Shown: positions 1-8,138, counted from the first letter of the stretch. The stretch is 11,474 nt of DNA from Bdellovibrionales bacterium (GCA_020435025.1 JAGRAG010000158.1:9737-21210), one strand, 5' to 3'. Made by a program: numbers and translations. Notes: generated from the sequence alone by a model not told the origin.

Positions 1-1367
1 AAGCTGGCTCCCTGCCAACCGTGATCGGAACCTCCGGCATTTCTCCGAGGAGAGCGATTGAACTCACCACCGACATCTAATACAGTCTCTTCATAAAGGC
101 CGGCTGATTTTAGCTGATCTATAAGTTCTAATAAACAACTCGCGAGTGCACGGTAATACATAGAATTGAGATACAGACTGACCATACCACCTGTATTGTG
201 TTCATCAAAACGAAAATTGGCTTGGTCATTGCCGGATGTAGAGAGTCCATTTAAAGTCCCTAACTGCAGAGAGACGGAGCGAGACAGGTCGTTAAGAATA
301 ACATATTCGGCAACAGCAAAGTGCTCGGCCATGCTTCCAATGGTGGATGTATCTTTGATCAACGTTCGTAGATCAGCCGTCGATACTTCATTCGCAGCGA
401 CATTGAGAGCATACTCAGCACCACGTCCCGATGTTAGACCGATGGGCTTATCTGTTAAACCAGCAAGGGACTGTGTAGGGTCTATGGCTCGTGAGATTAA
501 GTCAGAATATTTATTTTTTAAACTATTCCATTGATTTGCTAAATCAGGAAACCCTTGTTTGAGTAATCTTTCGACTCCGGCACGATCACTCGATAAAATT
601 TCAGCAGCCGGATGTCGTTCTTTTGCAAGATCATCTAAAGACGTAATGGCATCCTCAACAGCATCATTGACTTGGTCAAGATTGTTTAGAAAGTTGGTAC
701 TCGCTGTTGATATAAATGGATTGAGGAGTGTCTGCAGCATGTTGCCGCCGCCTCCAACCTGAACAGGTGTTTTTCCCGCTAGTGAGTTATAAGAATAATT
801 CCCAGATCTTAAATTGACGGCAGCAATAGGAGTCGGAGCAAAATCTCCCGTTAAGGCAGGCAAACTACGAATGGCCCCGGAGGGTTTAAAGTGTAGGAGT
901 TGGCTTCCGGGATGGCCAGCATTCTCGGTGGAGATTCCTTGAATGCTTAGGAGATTATCCAATAGGTCCGTCATTGGCCGCATTCCGCCACCGGCTTTCG
1001 GTACAGAAAACTGCCACATATGGGGAACATTGATTCCTTTTGCGGCGATCGTCGCATAAGACAGGCCTGTGTACCTTCCTCCACTGGCCGAGTATTTCGT
1101 TCCTATCATGGGATTTGCGACAAATCCGGCAGCCGAGTAGGGAGTTAAAAAGAGATCCCAGGACCATCTTGCTGGAGCTCCTGGTTGTTGAATATAAATA
1201 TACCTTCGCGGATCATATCCAGCTTCTTGAGCGGGGGCTCGGTTGACAAATCCATTTACAACACTTTCAAAGAGAAAGCTAAAGGGATTGTTGACAACAG
1301 AGGCCCCAGTAAAGACTGTAGCCATACCGAGTAATTTTCTTCGAGAAATGGATTTTGGTTTACTCAC
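1..1367 (-). CDS. DUF1501 family protein with Tat-type signal, 3' end beyond the window
   Basis: Partial gene: 455 codons are open to the window edge without a stop. The start is a GTG that overlaps the stop of the upstream cytochrome-like gene by 8 bases, and a GAGGGGG ribosome site lies 7 bases before it. The N-terminus contains SRRKLLGMA (residues 8-16) followed by a hydrophobic stretch, which fits a twin-arginine export signal. Near the visible end (about residues 431-454) is GGEFNRSPRRNAGGSDHGW, matching the EFGRTPR...GGRDHW signature of DUF1501 proteins. That family belongs to the alkaline phosphatase/sulfatase-like fold, and the Asp-His pair is a likely metal-binding site. DUF1501 genes are often paired with CxxCH proteins in Planctomycetes, and the same pairing is seen here. 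The substrate is unknown. The family call is fairly secure; enzymatic activity is inference. Confidence 0.8.
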   Translation of the reverse strand, partial: MSKPKSISRRKLLGMATVFTGASVVNNPFSFLFESVVNGFVNRAPAQEAGYDPRRYIYIQQPGAPARWSWDLFLTPYSAAGFVANPMIGTKYSASGGRYTGLSYATIAAKGINVPHMWQFSVPKAGGGMRPMTDLLDNLLSIQGISTENAGHPGSQLLHFKPSGAIRSLPALTGDFAPTPIAAVNLRSGNYSYNSLAGKTPVQVGGGGNMLQTLLNPFISTASTNFLNNLDQVNDAVEDAITSLDDLAKERHPAAEILSSDRAGVERLLKQGFPDLANQWNSLKNKYSDLISRAIDPTQSLAGLTDKPIGLTSGRGAEYALNVAANEVSTADLRTLIKDTSTIGSMAEHFAVAEYVILNDLSRSVSLQLGTLNGLSTSGNDQANFRFDEHNTGGMVSLYLNSMYYRALASCLLELIDQLKSAGLYEETVLDVGGEFNRSPRRNAGGSDHGWQGAS

Positions 1368-2796
1368 CGGCAAGCCCCCTCTCACTATAAGCACTAAAAT
1401 CAGACTGTTGGTAGTGAGGTAAATTTAGAATTCTTTGAATCAGTGTTCTTAAGTTTTTATGTCCTTTTAACTCTAGACCTAATTGAATCACGAGATTTCG
1501 TCGCTCAAGATCGCCTTTCGAGAGACTGTAGCCAAGAGAAGTGTCGCCTATATCACCAACATTGGTAGAAATACCGGTAAAGTAGCGATAGTAGCGACTG
1601 GCCAAGCAAATGTAGGGGTCATCTTGTTGAGAGAGTTTTAGCCCAAGATCGCTTACGCTGGTCACTGGTTGATTGATCAGCTCGCCTTTATAGTTTCTAA
1701 AAAAAAGAGTTCCTCTTGTGGGCCTATGAGCGTAGTCTTTGTCCTCAATTGCAGGCCAACCTGATTCAGCTCCTTTATTTTGCGGAAACTCTTGAGCTAC
1801 AACAAGTCCCATAGAGGGGGTTAAAGAATTCTGCCCAGCAATTGCATTAAAATTTAGATTTCTTAATGTGGAAGCCATTCGATCCATGGTGGCATGACAT
1901 CGAATGCATGAGCTGGCTTTTCGAAATTCAACGTCACTGTTAGGTGCAATAAATGCATCGCCATCATTGGGTCGAATGAGCGGTAAATCTCTACATAGAA
2001 AATCGGAAATAAAATTACGAGCCCACTTTCGGGGCATCTCTACGGCACCATCCGATTTAAAAGTTGCATCTTCATCGACGGTTAGAAGCAAATAAGGCTG
2101 GGATCCCAGAACACCACCACCAAGGTTTGCTGCGGCGTTGACCGTCCCAGAAAAGCTCTTATTGTTTCTGTTAACGTAGCTATAGCTCCAGTTTCTGGGG
2201 CCTGTGATAGAAACTCCTAAAAGATCGCCATTTGAAGCAAAGCGGAAGTCACTGGCAGGAAAAGGATACTCCGATTTGTTCACGCCTTGCATAGAGTTTG
2301 GGTTATTGGTGGTGCGATTGGCGACTAAATTTTCCGTCGTTTTAAATATATAGTCGATAGGAACTGACGTTTCAAATAAGGAACGGGTGATATACAATGC
2401 AGGAACTGAGTTGTCATGAACTTGATAAGTCGACCGATTTTGCAGGAACGTGAAGTTTTCTGGGAACTGTTTGGTTTGAAACCAAGATGCGTGTAGATTA
2501 TGAAAGGTTCTTAAAACATTTTTCGCTTCCGAATTGCCAGTATTACTAATGACATGGTTGTTGTTAAATTGGGCGCTATCTAATACAGACATGCAGGCAG
2601 CAATTGGGTTGGTTTGTCCATTTCTCACTTTGGCTAGTAAAGAACTGGTTCGATCGGGACGTGTCTGAGTTATCTGGGCGTAGCATCTATAAAATAGTGC
2701 CGTAGCGGATAACTCCTCTGCGAGAGTCAGCGTTGGATTCACTATAAGGACCAAACTTAAAAGTAGCCATTTGAACATCCTGGTTCCCTTCATCAT
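1360..2796 (-). CDS. Exported single-CxxCH protein, DUF1588/DUF1592-like
   Basis: Protein of 478 residues with an N-terminal signal peptide; the hydrophobic core ends near LTLAEE at about residue 26. One haem c-binding motif, CIRCH, lies at residues 297-301. It is preceded by FLCRDLP (266-272), a pattern that resembles the CRELP...CxxCH segment of planctomycete DUF1588/DUF1592 proteins. The C-terminal stretch NLRTLIQRILNLPHY (448-462) resembles the closing helix of those families. The start overlaps the stop of the upstream lipoprotein gene (ATGA). Two other in-frame ATGs, at 2793 and 2778, are possible starts; the one at 2778 follows AAGGGA and gives the neatest signal peptide. The last codons overlap the GTG of the DUF1501 gene. 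It is probably a periplasmic electron-transfer partner of that protein; the exact family and haem attachment are inferred from motifs. Confidence 0.75.
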   Translation of the reverse strand: MMKGTRMFKWLLLSLVLIVNPTLTLAEELSATALFYRCYAQITQTRPDRTSSLLAKVRNGQTNPIAACMSVLDSAQFNNNHVISNTGNSEAKNVLRTFHNLHASWFQTKQFPENFTFLQNRSTYQVHDNSVPALYITRSLFETSVPIDYIFKTTENLVANRTTNNPNSMQGVNKSEYPFPASDFRFASNGDLLGVSITGPRNWSYSYVNRNNKSFSGTVNAAANLGGGVLGSQPYLLLTVDEDATFKSDGAVEMPRKWARNFISDFLCRDLPLIRPNDGDAFIAPNSDVEFRKASSCIRCHATMDRMASTLRNLNFNAIAGQNSLTPSMGLVVAQEFPQNKGAESGWPAIEDKDYAHRPTRGTLFFRNYKGELINQPVTSVSDLGLKLSQQDDPYICLASRYYRYFTGISTNVGDIGDTSLGYSLSKGDLERRNLVIQLGLELKGHKNLRTLIQRILNLPHYQQSDFSAYSERGLAGE

Positions 2797-3719
2797 AGCA
2801 CCTCTAACAAACTGGATTTGCAGAGTCCCAATAGGGAAAATCGCCAGGAGTTGATGTCATTCATTCCCTTATTTTTGCAGGATTGATGAATCCTAGCAAT
2901 GGAATTCAACTCATTTTGAGTAAAGTCTTTTCCAGGAAAAAAGAGATCAAATACTTTTGCAATATTCTGTTGTGAGGCTTGAGAAGTGACTGTCAACTGT
3001 ACTTTTGCAAGTGCATTGTTCACTGATTGGTTTATGGCTAAGATCTCTTCGCAAGCTCGTATTGTGTAACCCTTGCGAAGAGCATTGGCTGCGGGGAGTG
3101 CCTCGGCTTCTCTGTTGTCATCTAAGGATCCTGGGCAGGAGGAATCATAAAGCCGACAGGGTCCTCCGAGTGCAGCACCTTGGTTGACAATAAGGGTTTT
3201 TATTTTATTAAGTATCTGAGTGTCCCCAGTTGTACGTTGAGCAGCGGGAGCGACAAAGAGGTCTTCAAAAGTTGATTCAAGATAGAATCGAGTTCCAATG
3301 ATTGGTTTGATTTCAGCAAGTCGGAAGTTTTCTTCTGGTGGAGGAGGAGGTGTCGGGTCTTTGCTGCGGAGGTATTCTTCCACTTGTGATTTGACTTGAT
3401 CATCTAAAGCAAGAGAAATTTCATAGGTTACGTCGGCAGATAATCCTTTTAAAAACTTCATAGTGCCAATGGAAAAGATGGCATTCTGAATGTTTTCAGG
3501 GCTTCGATTCCTTTTATCAGTGTTGTCAACGGATCCATGACAAGAGGCACAGGAACCTGAAAATTGATCTCTGCCGGAATTGTACTGAGAAACCAATTTT
3601 AACATTTCAGTATCATCAGTAATGGGAGGGATCTGAGAACTTAAATTTGTCTCTTCTGCATGTTCCGCCTTGCAGCCAACAAGTAAAATAATCAGAAATA
3701 AGAAATAAAATCTAGACAA
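2793..3719 (-). CDS. Cytochrome c-like lipoprotein, first gene of the DUF1501 operon
   Basis: A TTG start at 3719 is preferred over the longer frame starting with TTG at 3788. It follows a strong AAGGGGGAG ribosome site by 4 bases and gives a compact lipoprotein signal, with SRFYFLFLIILLVG before Cys16 (lipobox LVGC). The longer version has no ribosome site and adds 23 residues. The mature protein (308 residues in total) contains CASCH (57-61), a c-type haem motif, and a possible axial Met at about 87 in GTMKFL. A Pro-rich linker follows (about 123-130). The C-terminal half has six more cysteines and no family I recognise. It is probably anchored in an outer or inner membrane and linked to the next two gene products by the ATGA overlap. 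A redox role is inferred from the motif; no substrate can be named. Confidence 0.75.
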   Translation of the reverse strand: MSRFYFLFLIILLVGCKAEHAEETNLSSQIPPITDDTEMLKLVSQYNSGRDQFSGSCASCHGSVDNTDKRNRSPENIQNAIFSIGTMKFLKGLSADVTYEISLALDDQVKSQVEEYLRSKDPTPPPPPEENFRLAEIKPIIGTRFYLESTFEDLFVAPAAQRTTGDTQILNKIKTLIVNQGAALGGPCRLYDSSCPGSLDDNREAEALPAANALRKGYTIRACEEILAINQSVNNALAKVQLTVTSQASQQNIAKVFDLFFPGKDFTQNELNSIARIHQSCKNKGMNDINSWRFSLLGLCKSSLLEVL

Positions 3720-3723
3720 CCAT

Positions 3724-3732
3724 CTCCCCCTT
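3724..3732 (-). promoter_or_regulatory. Ribosome binding site that sets the TTG start of the lipoprotein gene
   Basis: On the minus strand AAGGGGGAG lies 4 bases before TTG at 3719. No comparable site precedes the longer in-frame TTG at 3788, so this site decides the start. The resulting signal peptide is a normal length for a lipoprotein. Confidence 0.6.
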
Positions 3733-4034
3733 ACAATAGGAGCGATAAACTGCAAGACGGGAGCCAAAAATGGATAGAGAGTTTTCAAAATATACTTGTT
3801 ATTTTAAATAGTTACTGTGATTCAATTTGAAACGAAGTTTCATCTGTAAAAACTTTGATAGAGAATGGATATCTTTTTAATATAACTATTTGGAATACAC
3901 GGTGTTTTTTTACATAAGTAATTAAGTGTCATATTTTTTCTGATGTATGGAAGTTCGACATCGTTTTTGTCGATTCTGAGGATGTATTTTGTCTCAAAAA
4001 GAGCCGTGGGCCCCAAGGGATGAAGCTCACCCTT
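3733..4034. other. Gene-free AT-rich spacer upstream of the cytochrome operon
   Basis: About 300 bases lie between the cytochrome operon and the terminator of the DUF2145 gene. The operon's promoter should lie here, reading leftwards, but I found no convincing -35/-10 pair. A small dyad, GAAAC-GAA-GTTTC at 3829-3841, could be a protein-binding site. No coding frame with a ribosome site was found. Confidence 0.4.
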
Positions 4035-4062
4035 AAAAAAACGGCCGTGTTTTTGGACGGCC
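4035..4062 (-). terminator. Rho-independent terminator of the DUF2145 gene
   Basis: On the minus strand GGCCGT, an 8-base loop and ACGGCC form a GC-rich stem, followed immediately by G and a run of seven T. It lies about 80 bases past the stop of the DUF2145 gene and reads in the right direction. A second, weaker stem (AAGGG...CCCTT) follows directly, in 4015-4034. Confidence 0.8.
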
Positions 4063-4140
4063 CTTGTTGAGAACTAGTGGTAAAAGTCGTTGACACTTCC
4101 AATCGTCGAGACGATCGGCGAACCTCTGCCTCGAATGGAA

Positions 4141-5598
4141 TCAGTTGCTATATCTCTTGCAGTAATTGAGCTCTGAGGGTGATTTTGGTTTTTCATCTTT
4201 TTTGGGATTTTCTTTGACTCGACCCAAAAGACAAAGATCCAAGATACCAGATTTCACCTCTTTAGATTGTCGGGCTTCGAGTCCAAAGTGTTCCCATGCT
4301 GCTGGGCCAGAGGCGTCTTCGAATTTGGATTGCGCATAAATAGATCGGGCCTTGTCAATCTCATTGAGAACTTTGTCATCAATTAACTGCTGCCTTATAG
4401 CATATTCTCTAAAAGCAAGGAGAGTCGTGGCGCGAGCAAGATTGTTTCGTCCATTGTCACCGTGAAAGTCAACATAGTTAGGCCCAAAAAAAGTCGTCGC
4501 CATAGCCGCCATTCCCTTTAAAAGAAAACGAGTAGGAAGATAGTGATTTTCTTTTAAAACCGTTTGGGCGAGTTGTCGAGCTTTACGAAATAGCGGATAG
4601 TATCCGTTGAGAAGTTGCTGTTCAACGTTTTTAATTGCAGTTTTAAGGCGGTCATAGTCTTCTTCAGACCCATTTCCTGGATTAAAATTATAGCCATCAT
4701 TGTTAAAGGTTTCTGTTTCATTGTATTTAGAAGCAAACTCTTTAACGAGATTGTTTTGTCGTTCTTTGAGTTCACCATAGGAGTGAAGGAATCGATTGAT
4801 ATCAATTGCACCGGCATCCAAATTTTTTTCAAACCAACCTTCGGGCATTTGTGCTAATGCCAACATCTCCAGCGGCCAATTGGCCGAGTTTTGCTCATCA
4901 GGGTCATTCCACTCGGCCACAACATTATAAGTGGGAGCCATCAGTAAATAGGCTGCCCGCTCTTTAAAGATGAGATCGACAAGGCGTTGTTGGATTTCTT
5001 TTTTAGGTACAAGAATTTGAGAACCGTAGTCACTGGGATTATCGAGAAAAAATGGCCAAAACCCTTCGTCGTGAAGATTGGCCATGGGATTTCTGCATTG
5101 GCGTAATAAGTGAACAACAACCCATTCATTATCACCTAAAGGATGTCCACTATTACGCGGAGTCTTGATAGCGATTCCGAAGTGTGAGTACTTAGCTTGT
5201 CGGTTACGATTTGAAAAGTTTTTTTCTAAAACTGGACCGATATTAGAGTCTTGATTGTCGTAAGTACGTTGTTGATTTGCCCAACTTCTGTAGGCCTGCA
5301 AGTTCGGCATGAATTGGCCTTCTGGACTGTAGTTTGAAAGAACGCGCGACGACCCTAGATCCGTACCCATTCTGCCAATAAATACAGCTTTTAACTCTTC
5401 ACCTTTTTGTCGATAGGCCGTCTCGACCAGGTGTATTGAGTTAAGAACGATGGTTCCCAACATACCACCATTAATTTTTTGAATGGGTGTGGGAACTGCA
5501 AGCTCGCATTTGCCCTCACCGGCGAAACTGGAAAGAGAAGTAAGTAGGAGTAAAAAAAAGGTGATAGTAGGCTTTTGAATTTGATGAATCGTGTTCAT
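4141..5598 (-). CDS. Exported DUF2145 family protein with long C-terminal extension
   Basis: The ATG at 5598 is chosen because GGGGGAAG lies just before it and because it begins a standard signal peptide with a hydrophobic core (residues 11-25) ending in SFA. An in-frame ATG at 5661 would add 21 residues that look unlike a signal. The protein has 485 residues. DUF2145 hallmarks appear in order: KYSHFGIAIK (136-145), VVHLLRQC (160-167), GFWPFFLD (179-186) and YNVVAEW...QNSANWPLEMLA (224-247). Roughly 200 further residues form a mostly helical, charged C-terminal part not typical of the family as I know it. DUF2145 proteins are exported and have no established function. The conserved Ser-His, His and Gln-Asn pattern could be catalytic, but that is inference. 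The gene stands alone and ends at a clear terminator. Confidence 0.8.
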   Translation of the reverse strand: MNTIHQIQKPTITFFLLLLTSLSSFAGEGKCELAVPTPIQKINGGMLGTIVLNSIHLVETAYRQKGEELKAVFIGRMGTDLGSSRVLSNYSPEGQFMPNLQAYRSWANQQRTYDNQDSNIGPVLEKNFSNRNRQAKYSHFGIAIKTPRNSGHPLGDNEWVVVHLLRQCRNPMANLHDEGFWPFFLDNPSDYGSQILVPKKEIQQRLVDLIFKERAAYLLMAPTYNVVAEWNDPDEQNSANWPLEMLALAQMPEGWFEKNLDAGAIDINRFLHSYGELKERQNNLVKEFASKYNETETFNNDGYNFNPGNGSEEDYDRLKTAIKNVEQQLLNGYYPLFRKARQLAQTVLKENHYLPTRFLLKGMAAMATTFFGPNYVDFHGDNGRNNLARATTLLAFREYAIRQQLIDDKVLNEIDKARSIYAQSKFEDASGPAAWEHFGLEARQSKEVKSGILDLCLLGRVKENPKKDEKPKSPSELNYCKRYSN

Positions 5599-5747
5599 GG
5601 CTTCCCCCGAAATAGATTGCATGGATTCAAATCTAAAATAGTGAGAGTTATTTAGAATCAATCAGATTTTTAGAGCGCTTGTGACCTTAAAAAACACTCT
5701 TAGATGTGGAATCTCGTGAAGGGTCCTTTTTAAGAACACAAACTAAT

Positions 5748-5773
5748 AAAGAGCCGGAAGAATCCGGCTCTTT
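5748..5773 (-). terminator. Rho-independent terminator of the repetitive exported protein gene
   Basis: On the minus strand GAGCCGGA, a TTCT loop and TCCGGCTC form a perfect 8-bp stem, extended by AAA/TTT and followed by TTTATTAGTTT. It begins 14 bases past the stop of the repetitive protein gene. This separates that gene from the DUF2145 gene downstream. Confidence 0.9.
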
Positions 5774-5786
5774 GTTTACCTACAAA

Positions 5787-6758
5787 TTATTTAATGCCTT
5801 TGTAGTGCATATCAGAGTAGATAAGAGCTTTCATAGTGTTAGCTGGTAGCCAAGCGATAACACGTAGAGCTTGGTCTGGGTGTCCTTCAACAGTGTATGT
5901 TAAAGAAAGACCAGCTGTCTTCATTGATGTGAAAAGAACATCACCTGCAGCGTTCACAACGGCTGTTACAACCATTCCGGAAGCGTTAACAGCTTTTCCG
6001 CTAACATATTTAGCACCTTTGTAAAGCTCAGAAAGAGCCCCTTTAGATGCGTTAAAAGTAACAACTAAGGTGTCGACAGAAAATTGAAGCATGTCGCCAG
6101 TAGAAGTCACCATGAAAGAAACGGCTTTTCCAGAGTAATCAACAACAGCACCTAGAACATTACCAGAAGCATCGATCACTTTACCTGAGGCATTAATTGT
6201 TACGTCGATGGCTTGTCCAGACATTGCCACGGACCACTTAGCACCTTTTACGGTAGCATCAGCCATTTTACCAATGATCTTTCCAGTTTCATCAAGAACG
6301 TCACCAGAGAATGTAAGAGTGGCAGAGACACCTTTTTTACTCATGTTGTAGGCACCAACAACGATGTCGCCAGCTTTTGTAACAACCTGAACAGAAAGAT
6401 CTTTAGCATCAACGAGACGAGCCCCAGACCACTCAGCAGTAGTAGCAAGAACGGCTACGGAACCTTCAACAGCTTGAACGGAAAAGTTGATTCCTGCGCG
6501 TCCAGCTTTACCAGAATAAGCTAAACCAGACTTAGTAGCGTCTTTTGCTGCGCCATAGAAAGCTTTAGACATTCCGACTGTTGAGTCAACTGACCCTTGC
6601 GCCGCTTTACCTGAAGCAGTGAAAATTGTTGTAGTTAGTTCTCCTGTGACTTTTAAAGATGCACGTGACATATCTTTACTAGCAGTGGAAAAGTCAGCGA
6701 AAACGGGAGCTGTAGCAAGTGTAGCTACAGTAGCGATTGCGGTTAACTTTTTAAACAT
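5787..6758 (-). CDS. Exported, cysteine-free, internally repetitive protein of unknown function
   Basis: Protein of 323 residues with a classical signal peptide (MFKKL, a hydrophobic stretch, cleavage after VFA at about 21). I do not recognise a family. The mature part has no Cys and is rich in Ala, Gly, Ser, Val, Thr and Lys. It is built from loosely repeated units of about 30 residues, each centred on a small turn motif such as SGKA, SGAR, SGDV, SGQA or SGKV (SG at 49, 82, 111, 151, 180, 191, 209, 253). Alternating hydrophobic and polar residues between these turns suggest beta strands. The last 30 residues (from about HPDQ at 293) differ from the repeats and contain aromatic residues. A strong ribosome site, a dedicated terminator and a narrow codon choice (GCT, GTT, AAA, GGT-type) suggest high expression. 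A structural or surface role is inference. Confidence 0.75.
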   Translation of the reverse strand: MFKKLTAIATVATLATAPVFADFSTASKDMSRASLKVTGELTTTIFTASGKAAQGSVDSTVGMSKAFYGAAKDATKSGLAYSGKAGRAGINFSVQAVEGSVAVLATTAEWSGARLVDAKDLSVQVVTKAGDIVVGAYNMSKKGVSATLTFSGDVLDETGKIIGKMADATVKGAKWSVAMSGQAIDVTINASGKVIDASGNVLGAVVDYSGKAVSFMVTSTGDMLQFSVDTLVVTFNASKGALSELYKGAKYVSGKAVNASGMVVTAVVNAAGDVLFTSMKTAGLSLTYTVEGHPDQALRVIAWLPANTMKALIYSDMHYKGIK

Positions 6759-6761
6759 AGG

Positions 6762-6772
6762 TCCTCTCCTTT
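6762..6772 (-). promoter_or_regulatory. Strong ribosome binding site of the repetitive protein gene
   Basis: On the minus strand AAAGGAGAGGA lies 3 bases before the ATG at 6758, with the AGGAG core 7 bases away. It is among the strongest sites in the window and agrees with the impression of a highly expressed gene. Confidence 0.6.
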
Positions 6773-7179
6773 TGATAATATTTTAAAAGTTAAATTTTGT
6801 TTTAATATTTTTGGTCTTCACCATTTGTTCGAGTACTGTGTACGAAAGTTAACGACTGATGACTAGAAAATTTAAATTGAGCAAAAAAGGAAAACATCGA
6901 AAGAAATCCAAAAGTAAATATTTGGGATTCTATAATCAATGTTTATTTAGTCTCTTAAAGTATTGAAAATAGGAGTTCTGAAAAGACGCGATGAATCGTG
7001 CTTTGTGAAACGCGCGACGCATCAAAGTGTTGGCTTTGCCTTTTTGTTAAGAATTTATTTCTAAAACTCAACTCTTAATTTTTTTCAGGAGTTGAAAGAA
7101 GTTCAGAATGGCCATCAACTAGTGAGTAAAAACTCTCGGGACAGGTCCATTTTTGCTTCGGAAAAGCATGTGACTTTTG
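6773..7179. other. Long gene-free region upstream of the repetitive protein gene
   Basis: Over 400 AT-rich bases lie between two minus-strand genes. The promoter of the repetitive protein gene should be here. I see a dyad, GTAC-TGT-GTAC at 6833-6843, that could be an operator, but no clear -35/-10 pair. A GC-richer patch (6985-7025) stands out from the AT-rich surroundings. A Lys-rich 35-codon plus-strand frame at 6859-6966 has no ribosome site and was not accepted as a gene. A small RNA cannot be excluded. Confidence 0.35.
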
Positions 7180-7217
7180 CATAGGGCTTGCTTTGAGAAA
7201 GCCTCCTATGGGGCTTT
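7180..7217 (-). terminator. Possible weak terminator or alternating hairpins at the 3' end of the 310-residue protein gene
   Basis: Two mutually exclusive stems cover the stop codon. AAAGCC/GGCTTT uses 7198-7203 with 7212-7217. CATAGG/CCTATG plus GCTT/AAGC, with a 2-base bulge, uses 7180-7189 with 7199-7210. Neither has a long T run, so termination is uncertain. Confidence 0.3.
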
Positions 7218-8138
7218 ATCAAATGCGAACGTAGATTTGCCGAAGCTTTTGCCCTGTCCTGTGTTGGCATCAAAGGCAATGAGTTCATAAGCCCGAACGA
7301 CACCATCACGATAGGCTGAGTTGATGGTGATGGAGTAGCCGTGATGACCTCCATACGGAGTTTTTTGGTCGACGTCTAATCGGTACTGTGTGGCCAGGAA
7401 GTTATGAACAATGTGACCATTGGCTTTGATTTGGATTTGAATATAGCGATTGGGTGAATCGGGATCGGCATTCCAGCCGGCAATTTGTCCGGTCTGTTGA
7501 TTGACTATATCGATGTTGCCTACGGGAAGACTATTTGAAGAACTTGTAGGTATTTCTGGCTTTAGATAGGAAAATGCGTGAACTTCGTGGGTGCGGTTTT
7601 GATCATCTACGATGTCTCGCGAAGTATGAAAGAATCCTACAGTAGAATTACAAAGACCTCGATAGGCAACCGAACAGAAGCCGGATGAGTTTTTCTGCAT
7701 TTTACTGCCACAACTTTTTATTTTTCTATTTCCCATGGGAACGACATATATGCGTGCTATAAATAGCGATCCTTTACGGCACGATGTATTGTCTCTGGTC
7801 CCAAACCCCACCTGACCGGCAGTGTAAGTGGAGCTGTTATAGGTGATAGCGCGATCAGTTAAAACTTTTCTCTTAAGTGTGCGAGGATCTTCCAAATCGA
7901 GTGCTAAATAAGTGAGTAAGTGAATGTCAGTTGAAGGAGAGGTGAGTTCCACCTCTGAAAGGGCCTCGTCGATTTGCGCTTGTTGAATGTCTTCATTGTC
8001 TAATGCCACAACAAATGCGTCGTGATCAGGACTTTCTGAACTCAGGCTCGCAGAGAAAGTCTCACCGCAATTTTGAAAATTTATGACAATCACTCCTAAG
8101 AGACAAAGATAATAAACTTTGTTTGACAAATTCATCAT
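7206..8138 (-). CDS. Secreted or lipid-anchored protein with C-terminal beta-sandwich-like domain
   Basis: Protein of 310 residues. Two adjacent ATGs follow GGGGAGGG at 5 and 8 bases. A short hydrophobic N-terminus (YYLCLLGVIVINF) ends at FQNCGE. This is not a canonical lipobox, yet the Cys at 24 sits where a lipid-modified Cys would be. The middle (about 100-190) contains four cysteines (120, 143, 155, 163) and may form a disulfide-stabilised domain. The C-terminal part (about 206-295) carries GQIAGWNADPDSPNRYIQI...QYRLDV...GGHHGYSITI...RDGVVRAYELIAFD. This resembles the repeated GWAxDPD...RxDV...HGF...DG domains found in large secreted bacterial proteins. That domain likeness is from memory of the pattern and is not a named family assignment. 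The function is unknown; an envelope or adhesion role is inference. Confidence 0.7.
   Translation of the reverse strand: MMNLSNKVYYLCLLGVIVINFQNCGETFSASLSSESPDHDAFVVALDNEDIQQAQIDEALSEVELTSPSTDIHLLTYLALDLEDPRTLKRKVLTDRAITYNSSTYTAGQVGFGTRDNTSCRKGSLFIARIYVVPMGNRKIKSCGSKMQKNSSGFCSVAYRGLCNSTVGFFHTSRDIVDDQNRTHEVHAFSYLKPEIPTSSSNSLPVGNIDIVNQQTGQIAGWNADPDSPNRYIQIQIKANGHIVHNFLATQYRLDVDQKTPYGGHHGYSITINSAYRDGVVRAYELIAFDANTGQGKSFGKSTFAFDKAP

Noticed and set aside
166..762. Plus-strand frames of 122 and 67 codons
   Set aside because: They lie opposite the continuous DUF1501 frame, have no ribosome sites, and their translations are low-complexity shadows.
6859..6966. Lys-rich 35-codon plus-strand frame
   Set aside because: It has no ribosome site, lies in AT-rich sequence where Lys codons are expected by chance, and has no recognisable partner.
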